From assembly GCA_902517745.1 (NCBI GenBank), contig CABYDS010000001.1, forward strand, positions 1 through 64,000: 64,000 bases of DNA, in the 5' to 3' direction. Below the pieces are notes generated by a model, which was not told where the DNA came from, did not search any database, and saw nothing but the letters and a program-made list of their open reading frames with translations. This document shows, in pieces, positions 45,903 to 55,138 of this stretch (position 1 is the stretch's first letter; every line of letters starts with the position of its first letter). Source of the DNA: an uncultured Pelagibacteraceae bacterium. GTDB taxonomy: Bacteria > Pseudomonadota > Alphaproteobacteria > Pelagibacterales > Pelagibacteraceae. A program made the position numbers and the translations under genes.

Positions 45903-46755
45903 TTTTTTTATCCCTTGTGGCTATAAATACTCCAACAGTTGTTATTAAAAAACCAATTATGTCAGAAAATGTTAATTGTTCATTTAAAAATATCCATGCC
46001 ATCACTGCTGAAGTAGGAGGTACTAAAAAAAATAAAGTAGTAGTTTTGCCCACAGTACCCCTTTTGATTAAAAACATAAGAATAGTAAAAGCTCCAAATG
46101 AAACTAATATAATTTGGTGAGACATACCTAATACAAAACTAGTTGTAAAATTTATGTAAGCATTTTCAAATATAAACATTAACAATAGATTAAAAAGGCA
46201 ACCACCAATTGCTTGATATGCATTATTAACTGACAAAGCTAAATTTCCACTCAATTTTTTTTGCCACAATGTTCCAGCCGTTATTGCAAATAAAGCTAAG
46301 ACTGTAGCTAACAATCCTAAAGGAGGAATTTCTTTTCCAAAATCAATACCTAAGACAGTGACAGAACCAATAAAACCTAAACTGATACCTGCCCACTGTT
46401 TCCAAGATATTTTTTCTCCAAAAATTGGACCAGATAAAATATTTGTTAAAATAGGTTGAAGTGTAACTATTAAAGCTACAATTGCAGCTGGCATCCCAAT
46501 TGAGAATGCATACCAACATCCACCTAGATAAATCCCATGAAATAAAATACCTGTAGAAAGACTTTCAATAATATTTTTTAATTTTCCAAAAATTTTATCA
46601 TTACTGAAATAAGCAAATACGAGAAAACCAATTGTTACAATCCCAAATCTAAATGCTAAAGCTGCAAATGGAGAAGCGTTTTGAACAATTTCTTTTCCAG
46701 ATATGAATGCCGACGACCATAATAATATAAAGAGCAAAGGAAATGATTTTGTCAT
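45895..46755 (-). CDS. EamA/DMT-family permease
   Basis: A 286-residue membrane protein with about ten helices and two EamA repeats. LLFILLWSSAFISGKEIVQN at the N-terminus and GFIGSVTVLGIDFG in the middle are typical. It is cotranscribed with the homocysteine methyltransferase downstream, so a sulfur compound or amino acid is a reasonable but unproven substrate. It marks the left edge of the carbohydrate island. Confidence 0.88.
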   Translation of the reverse strand: MTKSFPLLFILLWSSAFISGKEIVQNASPFAALAFRFGIVTIGFLVFAYFSNDKIFGKLKNIIESLSTGILFHGIYLGGCWYAFSIGMPAAIVALIVTLQPILTNILSGPIFGEKISWKQWAGISLGFIGSVTVLGIDFGKEIPPLGLLATVLALFAITAGTLWQKKLSGNLALSVNNAYQAIGGCLFNLLLMFIFENAYINFTTSFVLGMSHQIILVSFGAFTILMFLIKRGTVGKTTTLFFLVPPTSAVMAWIFLNEQLTFSDIIGFLITTVGVFIATRDKKNG

Positions 46756-46778
46756 GGTAAAGATATATGGCGTAATAT

Positions 46779-47576
46779 CTAATTTTTATTGTGAATTCTA
46801 TCCATTTCTTGAAGTTCGACTTCAAGTTTATCTAATTCTTCACCACCAGCCATCATACTAAGAAGCTTTTCTCTAGAAATATCTTTTTTTTGGAACGTTC
46901 CCATGCTTTTTCCTCGGTTAAGTACAGTGAAACTATTACCAACAGGGTAAGCATGATGTACATTATGGGTAATTAAAATCACAGCCAATCCCTCAGATGC
47001 AGCCTTTACAATATATTTTAATACCATTGATGCTTGATGAACTCCTAAAGCAGAAGTTGGTTCATCTAAAACTAAAACTTTTGCTCCAAAATATATAGCC
47101 CGTGATATTGCTAGGCATTGTCTTTCACCACCAGACATAGTTCCAACTGCCTGAGATGGATCTCTAACATCGATACCTATCTGTCCCATTCTATCTGCTG
47201 CTATCTTATTTGCTTTCTCCACATCAAAAGTTTTAAGGAAAGGAATACCTTTTTGAGGCTCTCTTCCCATAAAAAAATTTCTAGTAACACTCATCAAAGG
47301 AACCAATGCTAGATCTTGATAAACTGTTCCTATACCAATATCTAAAGCATCTTTTGGTGAGTCAAAAACAATTTTATTATCTTCAAATATAATTTCTCCT
47401 TCATCTGGTTTATGAACACCTGCTAAAGTTTTAATTAATGTCGACTTTCCTGCTCCATTATCTCCAAGTAAGCACATGATCTCACCTTTTTTTAATCTCA
47501 TAGTGACATCTTTAAGCGCTATTACCTTCCCAAAAAACTTACTAATATTATTAAATTGAACGAGATAGTCAGACAT
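46779..47576 (-). CDS. Sugar ABC transporter ATPase, FrcA-like
   Basis: Single-domain ATPase of 265 residues that powers import through the adjacent permease. Walker A is GDNGAGKST, the signature [12 protein letters not shown] and Walker [13 protein letters not shown]. Single-domain architecture resembles rhizobial FrcA rather than the fused RbsA type. It is last in a leftward binding protein-permease-ATPase set and overlaps the permease by one base. Substrate is inferred from context only (cyclitol or sugar). Confidence 0.93.
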   Translation of the reverse strand: MSDYLVQFNNISKFFGKVIALKDVTMRLKKGEIMCLLGDNGAGKSTLIKTLAGVHKPDEGEIIFEDNKIVFDSPKDALDIGIGTVYQDLALVPLMSVTRNFFMGREPQKGIPFLKTFDVEKANKIAADRMGQIGIDVRDPSQAVGTMSGGERQCLAISRAIYFGAKVLVLDEPTSALGVHQASMVLKYIVKAASEGLAVILITHNVHHAYPVGNSFTVLNRGKSMGTFQKKDISREKLLSMMAGGEELDKLEVELQEMDRIHNKN

Positions 47577-48703
47577 TATTTACTCTCAGTCACTTTCTTT
47601 CTGATATAGTTATTAAATACTACAGCTATCAACATCATTGCTCCTAAGAAAACTTTAAACCAATCAGTGTCAACATCTGTATAAAATATTCCCATAGATA
47701 CAGTCCCAAATATAATTGCACCAAAAGCAGCACCTATTGCAGATCCATATCCACCTGTTAAGAGACAACCACCAACAACAGCAGCTGCAATAGCCTCTAG
47801 TTCTTTTAAAGTACCTCTCATAGTATCTGCAGAACCTGCATCTAATACTTGAATACAAGCAAAAATAGTAGAAGCGACTGCCGTCCCGATAAATAGACTT
47901 ATTTTTACCCTTCCAACAGGCACACCCACATTTGTTGCTCCAACCTTATCGCCTCCAGATGCAAAGATCCAATTACCGTATCTTGTTTTCATCAATATCC
48001 ATGTTGCAAACAATGTTAATGCAATAAACCAAATAACCGATGGAGGTATTCCAGTTGCAAGAGGAGTTCCATCAGTTCTCAGTTCAATCAATTTTAATGA
48101 TCCCAACCAATTAAAAAGCCATTTAAAAGTATCTGTAGCAAATAGCCATGCTAATGGATCATCTTCAATTAATACTCTTAGTCCTGGAACTTGAGTTCTG
48201 CCAGTAATCAATCTTGTTATTGCTAATGTCAAACCTCTTAAAATAAAAAGCATTGCAAGTGTTACAATAAAAGAAGGCAAACCGGTTTTGACAACCATTA
48301 TGCCATTAAAGTATCCAACCAATACTGCCATAGCGAAAGCAAAAACTATACTCATCCATAATGGCCAACCCCAATAAATTGCAGGAATTGCTATACAAAT
48401 TCCAGCAAAGCCAATCATTGATCCAATTGACAAATCAAATTCACCGCCAATCATTAACATCGCTGCTGCTATTGCTATAATTCCCAAATTAGCTGAAACA
48501 TCGAGGAAATTAAGCATTCCATAGGCGCTAAACATACCAGTATCGCCAGCTACAATTCCAAAAAATATAAATACAAGTATTGAGCCACCTAATGCACCCA
48601 ACTCAGGCCTATTCAATAAAACTCTTAGTGGTGATATTTTTTTTAGACGTTCGTCTTCATTAAGACTACTTTTCGATGAAATACTTTTTGATTTTAATGA
48701 CAT
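47576..48703 (-). CDS. Sugar ABC transporter permease, RbsC/FrcC family
   Basis: Integral membrane permease of 375 residues with about ten helices after a polar N-terminus of some 35 residues. [17 protein letters not shown] and [20 protein letters not shown] are typical of the BPD_transp_2 sugar family. An extended loop at about 165-215 ([13 protein letters not shown] and on) is longer than in RbsC and is known from FrcC-like proteins. An intrinsic terminator hairpin separates it from the binding-protein gene. Confidence 0.93.
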   Translation of the reverse strand: MSLKSKSISSKSSLNEDERLKKISPLRVLLNRPELGALGGSILVFIFFGIVAGDTGMFSAYGMLNFLDVSANLGIIAIAAAMLMIGGEFDLSIGSMIGFAGICIAIPAIYWGWPLWMSIVFAFAMAVLVGYFNGIMVVKTGLPSFIVTLAMLFILRGLTLAITRLITGRTQVPGLRVLIEDDPLAWLFATDTFKWLFNWLGSLKLIELRTDGTPLATGIPPSVIWFIALTLFATWILMKTRYGNWIFASGGDKVGATNVGVPVGRVKISLFIGTAVASTIFACIQVLDAGSADTMRGTLKELEAIAAAVVGGCLLTGGYGSAIGAAFGAIIFGTVSMGIFYTDVDTDWFKVFLGAMMLIAVVFNNYIRKKVTESK

Positions 48704-48711
48704 TTAAATTT

Positions 48712-48748
48712 TGAAAAAAGGCCTGACCAAAAAATTTAGTCAGGCCTT
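48712..48748 (-). terminator. Intrinsic terminator between binding protein and permease genes
   Basis: On the minus strand AAGGCCTGAC pairs with GTCAGGCCTT around an 11-base loop, and the stem is followed at once by a T run (TTTTTTC). The ten-base GC-containing stem is strong for this genome. It sits between the binding-protein stop (48760) and the permease start (48703). It should end most transcripts after the binding protein, letting a minority read through. Confidence 0.82.
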
Positions 48749-48759
48749 AAATATAGATT

Positions 48760-49683
48760 TTATCTATAACCTTGAGCTGCCCATTTAATTACTTTAGCAG
48801 CATTATCAGGAGTAACAAATCCAGGTCCAGTCATAACTACACCTGCGGGCATTGTTCCCCATCTCATGTATTGAGCAAAAATAGCTATTGGCAAATAACC
48901 TTGTAGATATTGTTGTTGGTCAATTAAAAACTCTACTTTACCTGCAGCAGCAGCTTTCAACATATTAGGTGACATATCAAATGTTCCTAATTTAACATTT
49001 CCAACTTTACCAGCAGCTTCTAAAGCTTTTAGTGCTGCTTCACCAGATAAACCAGCTCCTAAAGTTAGAATAGTGTCATATCCACCACCTAATTTTGCAG
49101 CAACAGCTTTTTGAATTTCAGTTGGGTCATTTGATGTTCCAAGAATATCAACAGATCCACCAAAACCTTTTTTGAAACCTGCACATCTTCTATCAAGCGC
49201 TACGTTTCCAACTTCGTGGTTAACGCATAAAGCTTTTTTTCCTCCAGCAGCCTTCATTTTTTGTCCGCCACCAACGCCAGCTTCAAATTCAGTTTGACCT
49301 ACGTGTGCACTAATTCCTAATGATGCATAGTCATCCGAACCAGAGTTCATAGAGACCACTGGTATACCAGCAGCTATTGCTGCTTTTACAGATTTTCCTA
49401 ATGCAGCTGCATCAGGTAAAGTAATTACAATACCTTTTGGTTTTTGTGATACAGCATTATCAATTAGTTTTGCCATTTCAACCATGTCAAAAGTTCCAGG
49501 CGCAGTGTATTTGCAAGATACTCCCATATCTTTACAAGCAGCATCAACTCCATTTTTAGCTACCGACCAAAAAGGGTCATTAGCTTGTCCATGTGAAACA
49601 ACAATTATATCAGTTGCTAATGCTGATACAGACATCATTGCCCATGCAGCAACAGCTAATATAAAGTTCTTTATTGTTTTCAT
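48760..49683 (-). CDS. Sugar ABC transporter periplasmic binding protein
   Basis: Periplasmic-binding protein type 1 (ribose-binding class), 307 residues. The signal peptide ends at SVSALA (about residue 23), followed by TDIIVVSHGQANDPFWSVA. The body has VVSMNSGSDDYASLGISAHVG and DTILTLGAG, both usual ligand-cleft regions. It contains several cysteines, some likely disulfide-bonded. A strong ribosome-binding site (AGAGAGGAAA) precedes the ATG. Ligand not known; position beside iolG-like genes suggests a cyclitol or sugar. Confidence 0.93.
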   Translation of the reverse strand: MKTIKNFILAVAAWAMMSVSALATDIIVVSHGQANDPFWSVAKNGVDAACKDMGVSCKYTAPGTFDMVEMAKLIDNAVSQKPKGIVITLPDAAALGKSVKAAIAAGIPVVSMNSGSDDYASLGISAHVGQTEFEAGVGGGQKMKAAGGKKALCVNHEVGNVALDRRCAGFKKGFGGSVDILGTSNDPTEIQKAVAAKLGGGYDTILTLGAGLSGEAALKALEAAGKVGNVKLGTFDMSPNMLKAAAAGKVEFLIDQQQYLQGYLPIAIFAQYMRWGTMPAGVVMTGPGFVTPDNAAKVIKWAAQGYR

Positions 49684-49703
49684 TTTTAATTTCCTCTCTT
49701 AAA

Positions 49704-49719
49704 TAAAAGTTAACTTTTA
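49704..49719. promoter_or_regulatory. 16-bp perfect palindrome ahead of binding-protein gene
   Basis: TAAAAGTTAACTTTTA is perfectly self-complementary and ends about 20 bases upstream of the binding-protein ATG, just before its ribosome-binding site. It could be an operator or fold as a hairpin protecting the 5' end of an abundant mRNA. The other binding-protein gene in this window has a comparable palindrome in the same place. Confidence 0.42.
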
Positions 49720-49761
49720 AACATTAAAGCTAACATAAATTTATTTAGATTGTAAAGAAGC

Positions 49762-49777
49762 AGGTTGTACTCAACCT
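49762..49777. promoter_or_regulatory. Inverted repeat downstream of iolG-like gene
   Basis: AGGTTGTACTCAACCT has six-base arms and a four-base loop. It lies 12 bases past the stop codon of the iolG-like gene and 79 bases before the binding-protein start. There is no T run, so it is more likely an operator or an RNA stabilising hairpin than a terminator. Tentative. Confidence 0.4.
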
Positions 49778-49788
49778 AAAGTTGATTT

Positions 49789-50802
49789 TTAATATTTTAT
49801 TTTTTCAAACTTTTTTGATTTTAATGACTGGATAGCACTCTCAGCAATTTGTATTGAAATCTTTCCATCAATAAAACCACTTTTAGGTCTTAAATTTGAT
49901 CTGAATAATTTAGCAAGATCATTTAACTGTTCTTTGTATGCCTGGTCGTATCTTTCTATAAAAAAATGTTTAAAGCTTGATCGTGCATTCGTACTTTTAT
50001 TAGAATACAAACTAATCTCATTTTCTTTGATATTATCAGAAATAATCATTCCTTTGCTTCCAAAAAGCTCTACTCTTTGATCATATCCAAAACTACAATG
50101 TCTAGAATTACTAATAATACATTGAACACCATTTTTTGTTTTCAAAATTGCCGTAGCAAGCTCGAAATCTTTAAGTTTATTAAAGTATTTATTAGAAATA
50201 TTGCTCCCTGTGGCAAATATAGAAACAAATTCATCTTTACCCGCATAATACCTTGCTAGATCGAAATCATGGATCATCATATCTTTAAAAATACCACCTG
50301 AGGCTTTTAAATAATTTACAGATGGAGCAGCCGGATCTCTGCTAGTAATAATAATTTTCTCTAGTTTTCCTATCTTGCCTTTTATTAAATTATTTTTTAG
50401 AGAACTATGACCTGGATCATATCTTCTGTTAAATCCAATTTGAATTTTATGATTAAATTTATTTATTTTTTTTTCGTAATTTTGAATTTTTTTTAAATTT
50501 AAATCTAAAGGTTTTTCACAAAATACTGTTTTGTTACTTTTTATACTTTCATATATAAATTTAAGATGAGTTGAGGTAGTGGAAGAGATAAAAATACAAT
50601 CAATTTTTTTATCTTTATATGCTATTTGAGGATTTTCAATATTTTGACAATTTAGATTTTTTGAAACTTTTTTTGCAAGTTTTCTATTAACATCGAAAAT
50701 ATATTTAAGATTAAAATTTTTATTATTTATTAAATTATTTGCATGCATTAGTCCTATTCTTCCCAAACCGAATAATGCTACGTTAATTAAATTTTTACCC
50801 AT
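49789..50802 (-). CDS. iolG: Inositol 2-dehydrogenase-like Gfo/Idh/MocA protein
   Basis: NAD-dependent dehydrogenase of 337 residues that would oxidise myo-inositol (or an isomer) to an inosose. The Rossmann motif is ALFGLGRIGLMHA, the catalytic lysine is in the EKPLDL motif, and ITSRDPAAP then SGGIFKDMMIHDFDLARYY are hallmarks of IolG-type enzymes. It overlaps the upstream dehydrogenase by 16 bases and lies ahead of the binding protein on the same strand. Confidence 0.85.
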   Translation of the reverse strand: MGKNLINVALFGLGRIGLMHANNLINNKNFNLKYIFDVNRKLAKKVSKNLNCQNIENPQIAYKDKKIDCIFISSTTSTHLKFIYESIKSNKTVFCEKPLDLNLKKIQNYEKKINKFNHKIQIGFNRRYDPGHSSLKNNLIKGKIGKLEKIIITSRDPAAPSVNYLKASGGIFKDMMIHDFDLARYYAGKDEFVSIFATGSNISNKYFNKLKDFELATAILKTKNGVQCIISNSRHCSFGYDQRVELFGSKGMIISDNIKENEISLYSNKSTNARSSFKHFFIERYDQAYKEQLNDLAKLFRSNLRPKSGFIDGKISIQIAESAIQSLKSKKFEKIKY

Positions 50803-51932
50803 TGTTTTTTTAATGATGATTTCTTACATGCATCAATGAATTTAGCAGTCTCCAAACCCTCTTCTTCGTTAGGAAAATAAAATCTTTTTTTTGTATTCGT
50901 TTTTAAATATTCAGCAAATTCCTTATATATATTTGCAAAAGCATCTAAATATCCTTCAGGGTGACCAAATTTTACTCTAGAAAATTTTTTTGAAAAATTT
51001 GCTTTTGTATATCCTCTTTCTAAAAACTTTACTGCTCCTTTGCTCGGATTGAATTTTAAATAATTTGGATCATTTTGAACCCATTCTAAACTTCCTTTAG
51101 AACCATATACTCTAATTCTTAAACCATATACACCGCCTTTAGCTGTTACACATGTCCATACAATTCCTTTAGCACCATTGTTAAAATTAACAAAAACTTG
51201 TGCGTTATTATCCATTTTAACGTCCTTCGAATATTTACTTACATCGGCTATCAGTTTTTCTCCTTTAAGGCCTGTAATATAAATTGCTAGATGATATGCA
51301 TGTGATCCTATTTCATTAAGAACTGCTGATACACCAACAATTTTTTTATCAACTTTCCATTTAAAAACCTTTTTTGAATTTGTTTTTGAAATTTTATTAC
51401 CATCTGTCCAATCCTGAATATATTCAACGTTGATATATTCAACTTTTCCAATTTTTCCTTTTTCAACTAAATTTTTTGCCTCTCTAACCATTGGATAAGA
51501 TGAATAGTTGTGAGTCAGTGCATATTTAATTTTTTTGTTATTCTTTATTGCTTTATATAGTTTTTTTCCCTGCTCAAGATTTCCAGCAAATGGCTTGTCT
51601 GAAATTACATGTATGTTTTTTTTTATAAAATTCTCCGCAATAATTTGATGACTTGATGGTGGAGTCATTATTGCTACAACATTAATACCATCTTTTCTTT
51701 TCGCTTCTTTTTCAGACATCTCTTTGTAATTTGAATAACATCTAGATTTATCTAAACCTATACTTTGTCCAAATTTCCTAGATTTATCAACACTTCTAGA
51801 AAATACCCCTGCAACGATTTCATATTTGTCATCATATCTAGATGAAATTCTATGAACATGCCCGATCCAAGATCCAGGTCCGCCTCCAACAATTCCAAGT
51901 TTAAATTTTTTAGGTTTAATTTTTTGAAGCAT
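50787..51932 (-). CDS. Gfo/Idh/MocA-family oxidoreductase
   Basis: A 381-residue dehydrogenase. The N-terminal Rossmann motif is GIVGGGPGSWIGHVH, the catalytic Lys lies in SDKPFAGNLE, and LNEIGSHAYHLAIYITG carries the family His. The GGGPGSWIG form and length match a subgroup often found in inositol clusters of Rhizobiales, acting on cyclitols or sugar derivatives; exact substrate is unknown. It starts 26 bases from divergent iolE. Confidence 0.82.
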   Translation of the reverse strand: MLQKIKPKKFKLGIVGGGPGSWIGHVHRISSRYDDKYEIVAGVFSRSVDKSRKFGQSIGLDKSRCYSNYKEMSEKEAKRKDGINVVAIMTPPSSHQIIAENFIKKNIHVISDKPFAGNLEQGKKLYKAIKNNKKIKYALTHNYSSYPMVREAKNLVEKGKIGKVEYINVEYIQDWTDGNKISKTNSKKVFKWKVDKKIVGVSAVLNEIGSHAYHLAIYITGLKGEKLIADVSKYSKDVKMDNNAQVFVNFNNGAKGIVWTCVTAKGGVYGLRIRVYGSKGSLEWVQNDPNYLKFNPSKGAVKFLERGYTKANFSKKFSRVKFGHPEGYLDAFANIYKEFAEYLKTNTKKRFYFPNEEEGLETAKFIDACKKSSLKKQWVKI

Positions 51933-51958
51933 CTAATATCATAACAAAACTATTATTT

Positions 51959-52861
51959 ATGTCAGTAAAATTAGGTATAGCCCCAATAGCTTGGAGCAAT
52001 GATGACATGCCTGAGCTTGGTGGTGATACTCCGCTTGAACAATGTCTTTCCGAAGCTAGTGAAGCAGGATTTAAAGGAATAGAGTCTGGGGGAAAATTTC
52101 CAAAAACATCAGAAGAATTAATTCCTATATTAAATAAATATAATTTAAAATTATGTTCAGGTTGGTATGGAGCAAATTTAAGAAAAAATACTTTCGAAGA
52201 GGAAAAATCAAAAATTCAAAACCAATTGAAACTATTTCAAGATTGTAAAGCGCCCTGCATAGTTTTTGCCGAAGTTTATGGTTCCATTCAAGGCGATCCA
52301 AATATAAATTTATCTAAAAGACCTAGAATGGATTTAGATGAGTCTAAAAAATATTATAAAAAAATTTCGGAAATGGGAAAATATCTAGAGGATCAGGATA
52401 TGCCTCTTGCTTACCATCATCATATGGGAACTTGCATTGAAAGTGAAGAGGATACAAGAAGATTATTAGAAAACACAGATGGTAGTGTCAAACTAACTTT
52501 AGATACTGGACACATGTTATTTGCAAAAGGGGATAGTTTGAAAATTTATAAAGAATTTAAAGAAAGAATAATTCATATACATTGCAAAGATATGAGAAAA
52601 AATGTTTTAGATAATTCGTTAAATCACGATTATAGTTTTAGACAGGCTTTTTTAGAAGGAGCTTTCACTGTTCCAGGAGATGGTTGTATTGATTACAAGC
52701 CTTTTTTTGACTTGTTAAAAAAACAAAATTATTCTGGATGGTTAGTTGTAGAAGCGGAGCAAGATCCCGCAAAAGCAAATCCTTTTGAATATGCTAAAAT
52801 TGGATACAAATATCTAATTGAGACTTTAAAAAGCGCAAATTTAGAAATTGAAAATAATTAG
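51959..52861 (+). CDS. iolE: Inosose dehydratase IolE
   Basis: Removes water from 2-keto-myo-inositol to give the 1,2-dione that IolD opens. The protein has 300 residues with a TIM-barrel sugar isomerase-like fold. The N-terminus GIAPIAWSNDDMPELGGDTP is diagnostic. Metal ligands are likely in LAYHHHMGT, LTLDTGHMLF and HIHCKDMR, plus a late Glu in LVVEAEQDP. No ribosome-binding site is visible. Its stop directly abuts the stop of the convergent pilin-like gene. Confidence 0.95.
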   Translation: MSVKLGIAPIAWSNDDMPELGGDTPLEQCLSEASEAGFKGIESGGKFPKTSEELIPILNKYNLKLCSGWYGANLRKNTFEEEKSKIQNQLKLFQDCKAPCIVFAEVYGSIQGDPNINLSKRPRMDLDESKKYYKKISEMGKYLEDQDMPLAYHHHMGTCIESEEDTRRLLENTDGSVKLTLDTGHMLFAKGDSLKIYKEFKERIIHIHCKDMRKNVLDNSLNHDYSFRQAFLEGAFTVPGDGCIDYKPFFDLLKKQNYSGWLVVEAEQDPAKANPFEYAKIGYKYLIETLKSANLEIENN

Positions 52862-53362
52862 CTATCTATATAAAGAAGTTAATTCATTATTACCAGCAGC
52901 TACACATGGAGATTTAAAACAAGTACCAACAATCCATTCTGATCCTGGTTCTGCTAGAAAATTTGATGACATTATAAAAATAACACCCATTTCTACTGAC
53001 TGACCAGCTTTTCCCTCTGCTTTTATTCTTGGGTCAGGGTCTGTTTTAACTTTATTATCATCTGAAAATGGATTTTCAATCTTAAGATTATCATTTATGT
53101 GATTAACAACCTTTTCAGCTATCCATTCAGCATTACATGGATCACCCCAAACTGTTATCTTCCCTTCATCATTATTTCCACAATTATTAATTTCGTCATT
53201 AATAAAATCGACAACTTTTTTATGATTTTCTTTTACTAAATTTGCACGAGCTTCAACTTCAGGCCTTGTACTCGCTGTCCATATCAACATTCCCACAACA
53301 TAAACAGCTGATATAATGATAAGAAACTCTAACAATCCAAAATTTTTTAATTTTAAGCTCAT
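52862..53362 (-). CDS. Type IV pilin-like small membrane protein
   Basis: A 166-residue protein whose N-terminus, MSLKLKN then FGLLEFLIIISAVYVVGMLI, aligns with the pilin class-III pattern (F1, L3, E5 = Glu12). The residue before the putative cleavage site is Asn instead of Gly. A long helix follows, then a domain with four cysteines (NNCGNN, DPCNAE, GTCFKSPC). It is coupled by ATGA to the 2-hydroxyacid dehydrogenase. A minor pilin, pseudopilin or simple anchored protein are possible; no pilus machinery is nearby. Confidence 0.62.
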   Translation of the reverse strand: MSLKLKNFGLLEFLIIISAVYVVGMLIWTASTRPEVEARANLVKENHKKVVDFINDEINNCGNNDEGKITVWGDPCNAEWIAEKVVNHINDNLKIENPFSDDNKVKTDPDPRIKAEGKAGQSVEMGVIFIMSSNFLAEPGSEWIVGTCFKSPCVAAGNNELTSLYR

Positions 53363-54318
53363 GAGATTTTTACTATTTTTGACTTTTCCAATTTATTGTC
53401 AAAAAAATCAATAATATTTTGGACTGTTTCAATACCCATTCTAGACAAACATTCTTCGGTAAATACTGCTGAATGAGGACTTAAAAATGCTTTCTCATTT
53501 TTTAGCAATGGATTATCTAAAGATGGAGGCTCCTTTTCAAAAACATCAAGCCCTGCACCAAAAATTAAATCTTCGTTTAATGCCTTATTCAGATCTTCCT
53601 CGTTAATAATACCACCTCTTGCAGCATTAATTAAAATACAATTTTTTTTCATTTTTTTTATCATTTCATAATTGATTAAATGTTTTGTATTTTCGTTTAG
53701 AGGCATATGAATTGAAATTGCATCCATTTTATTTAAACTTTCATTTAAATCATTAATTTTAGTTCCACCAACTTTTTTAATCTCCTCTTCGCTGACAAAA
53801 GGATCATAAACAAAAATGTTCATTTCTAAACCCTTACATTTTTTAAGTAAGCATTTTCCAATACGACCAAAACCTGCAATTAAGATACTTTTATTCCATA
53901 ACTCAATTGTTTTAGGAAGCTTAGTTCTATCATTGAACTTTCCAGTTTTTACAGTCTCGTTGTACATATTATTTCTTTTTGCAATGCTGAATAGCATGAA
54001 TAAAACATGTTCTGCTACAGCTTGAGCATTTGCTGTAGCTGTTATTGCTAATGTGATATTGTTTTGCTTGGTTGCTTTAAGATCTATATTGTCATAGCCT
54101 ACACCATGTCTAGATATCACTTTTAAATTCTTAGCTGAGTCTATAATTTCTTTTGACAATTTAGATGTTCTAATACTTATTCCATCACAGTCTTTTATTT
54201 TATCTTTCAAAAATTCTGTATCTGTATTGTCTACAACTTCAAATTCAAAATTTTTATTTCCTTCTAGTAAATCAATACCATTATTATGTATCGATCCTAT
54301 TATTAAGATTTTTTTCAT
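53359..54318 (-). CDS. D-isomer-specific 2-hydroxyacid dehydrogenase
   Basis: NAD-dependent dehydrogenase of 319 residues, related to SerA and GhrA/B. NAD-binding motif GFGRIGKCLL, catalytic Arg in NAARGGIINE, Glu in DVFEKEPP and His in LSPHSAVFTEE are all present. No ACT domain follows, so it is not a regulated SerA. It follows the aldolase by 24 bases. Reduction of a 2-oxoacid such as hydroxypyruvate, or the reverse, is likely. Confidence 0.9.
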   Translation of the reverse strand: MKKILIIGSIHNNGIDLLEGNKNFEFEVVDNTDTEFLKDKIKDCDGISIRTSKLSKEIIDSAKNLKVISRHGVGYDNIDLKATKQNNITLAITATANAQAVAEHVLFMLFSIAKRNNMYNETVKTGKFNDRTKLPKTIELWNKSILIAGFGRIGKCLLKKCKGLEMNIFVYDPFVSEEEIKKVGGTKINDLNESLNKMDAISIHMPLNENTKHLINYEMIKKMKKNCILINAARGGIINEEDLNKALNEDLIFGAGLDVFEKEPPSLDNPLLKNEKAFLSPHSAVFTEECLSRMGIETVQNIIDFFDNKLEKSKIVKIS

Positions 54319-54342
54319 ACGTAAAAGTTTATACTTTATTTA

Positions 54343-55134
54343 TTAATAGGCTTTAGATAATTCTGATTTCACTGTGCCTTTTAAATTTTCAACTGTATTT
54401 TTCGCACCCGCACTTATAAATCTAGAGTCTGCTCCAACTGTTACAAATTGAAAACCTTTTTCAATCATTTTTTTTGCATAGTCAGTACTTCCGTTATGAA
54501 TTCCAGCAAATATATTGTTTTTTTTTGCATGCTCTAATATTCTAAGTATTTCTGAATAAGCTTTAGTATCCTCACCTTTGTCAAAACCAGGCTTTTCTCC
54601 TATAGCCAAACTTAAATCAGCAGGCCCTATGTAGATACCATCAAGGCCTGGGGTACTCATAATTTCATCAAGATTTTCTAAAGCTTCTTTAGTTTCAATC
54701 ATAGCCATTTTTAATATTTCATCGTTTGCATGATCTCCATAATCAGGCCCTCCATAGATTAGCCCTCTCATTGGACCGAAACTTCTATATCCATCTGGTG
54801 GATATTTACATGCTTGAACAAATCTTTCTGCTTCTTTTCGATTACTTACCATTGGGCAAATGATTCCATAACATCCAGCATCTAAAATTTTCATAATTTG
54901 ACCAGGTTCATTCCAGTTAACTCTTGCCAAAGGGACGACTTCAGTCGCTGAAATCACTTGCATCATTGGCATTGCATTCGTGTAATCAACGAGCCCGTGT
55001 TGCATATCAATTGTTAATGAGTCCCATCCTTGTTGAGCCATTGTTTCTGCCGAAACAGTACTTGGAATTTGTAACCAACCATTGATTACAGCTTTGCCAT
55101 TTTTAATTATTTCTTTGGCTTTATTTTTTCTCAT
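54343..55134 (-). CDS. HpcH/HpaI-family aldolase
   Basis: Class II pyruvate-dependent aldolase of 263 residues that cleaves 4-hydroxy-2-oxoacids to pyruvate and an aldehyde. Active-site residues seen: Asp43 and His46 (DMQHG), Arg71 (LARVNW), Glu147 (AMIETKEAL) and Asp173 (GPADLS). Relatives split 2-keto-3-deoxy sugar acids such as KDG or ketodeoxyglucarate. It lies between the aldehyde dehydrogenase (4-base gap) and the 2-hydroxyacid dehydrogenase, which could process its two products. Confidence 0.9.
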   Translation of the reverse strand: MRKNKAKEIIKNGKAVINGWLQIPSTVSAETMAQQGWDSLTIDMQHGLVDYTNAMPMMQVISATEVVPLARVNWNEPGQIMKILDAGCYGIICPMVSNRKEAERFVQACKYPPDGYRSFGPMRGLIYGGPDYGDHANDEILKMAMIETKEALENLDEIMSTPGLDGIYIGPADLSLAIGEKPGFDKGEDTKAYSEILRILEHAKKNNIFAGIHNGSTDYAKKMIEKGFQFVTVGADSRFISAGAKNTVENLKGTVKSELSKAY

Positions 55135-55138
55135 TTAC

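Noticed and set aside
48712..48748. The hairpin between binding protein and permease as an insertion remnant or repeat element
   Set aside because: No second copy was noticed and the T run on the coding strand makes it an ordinary intrinsic terminator.
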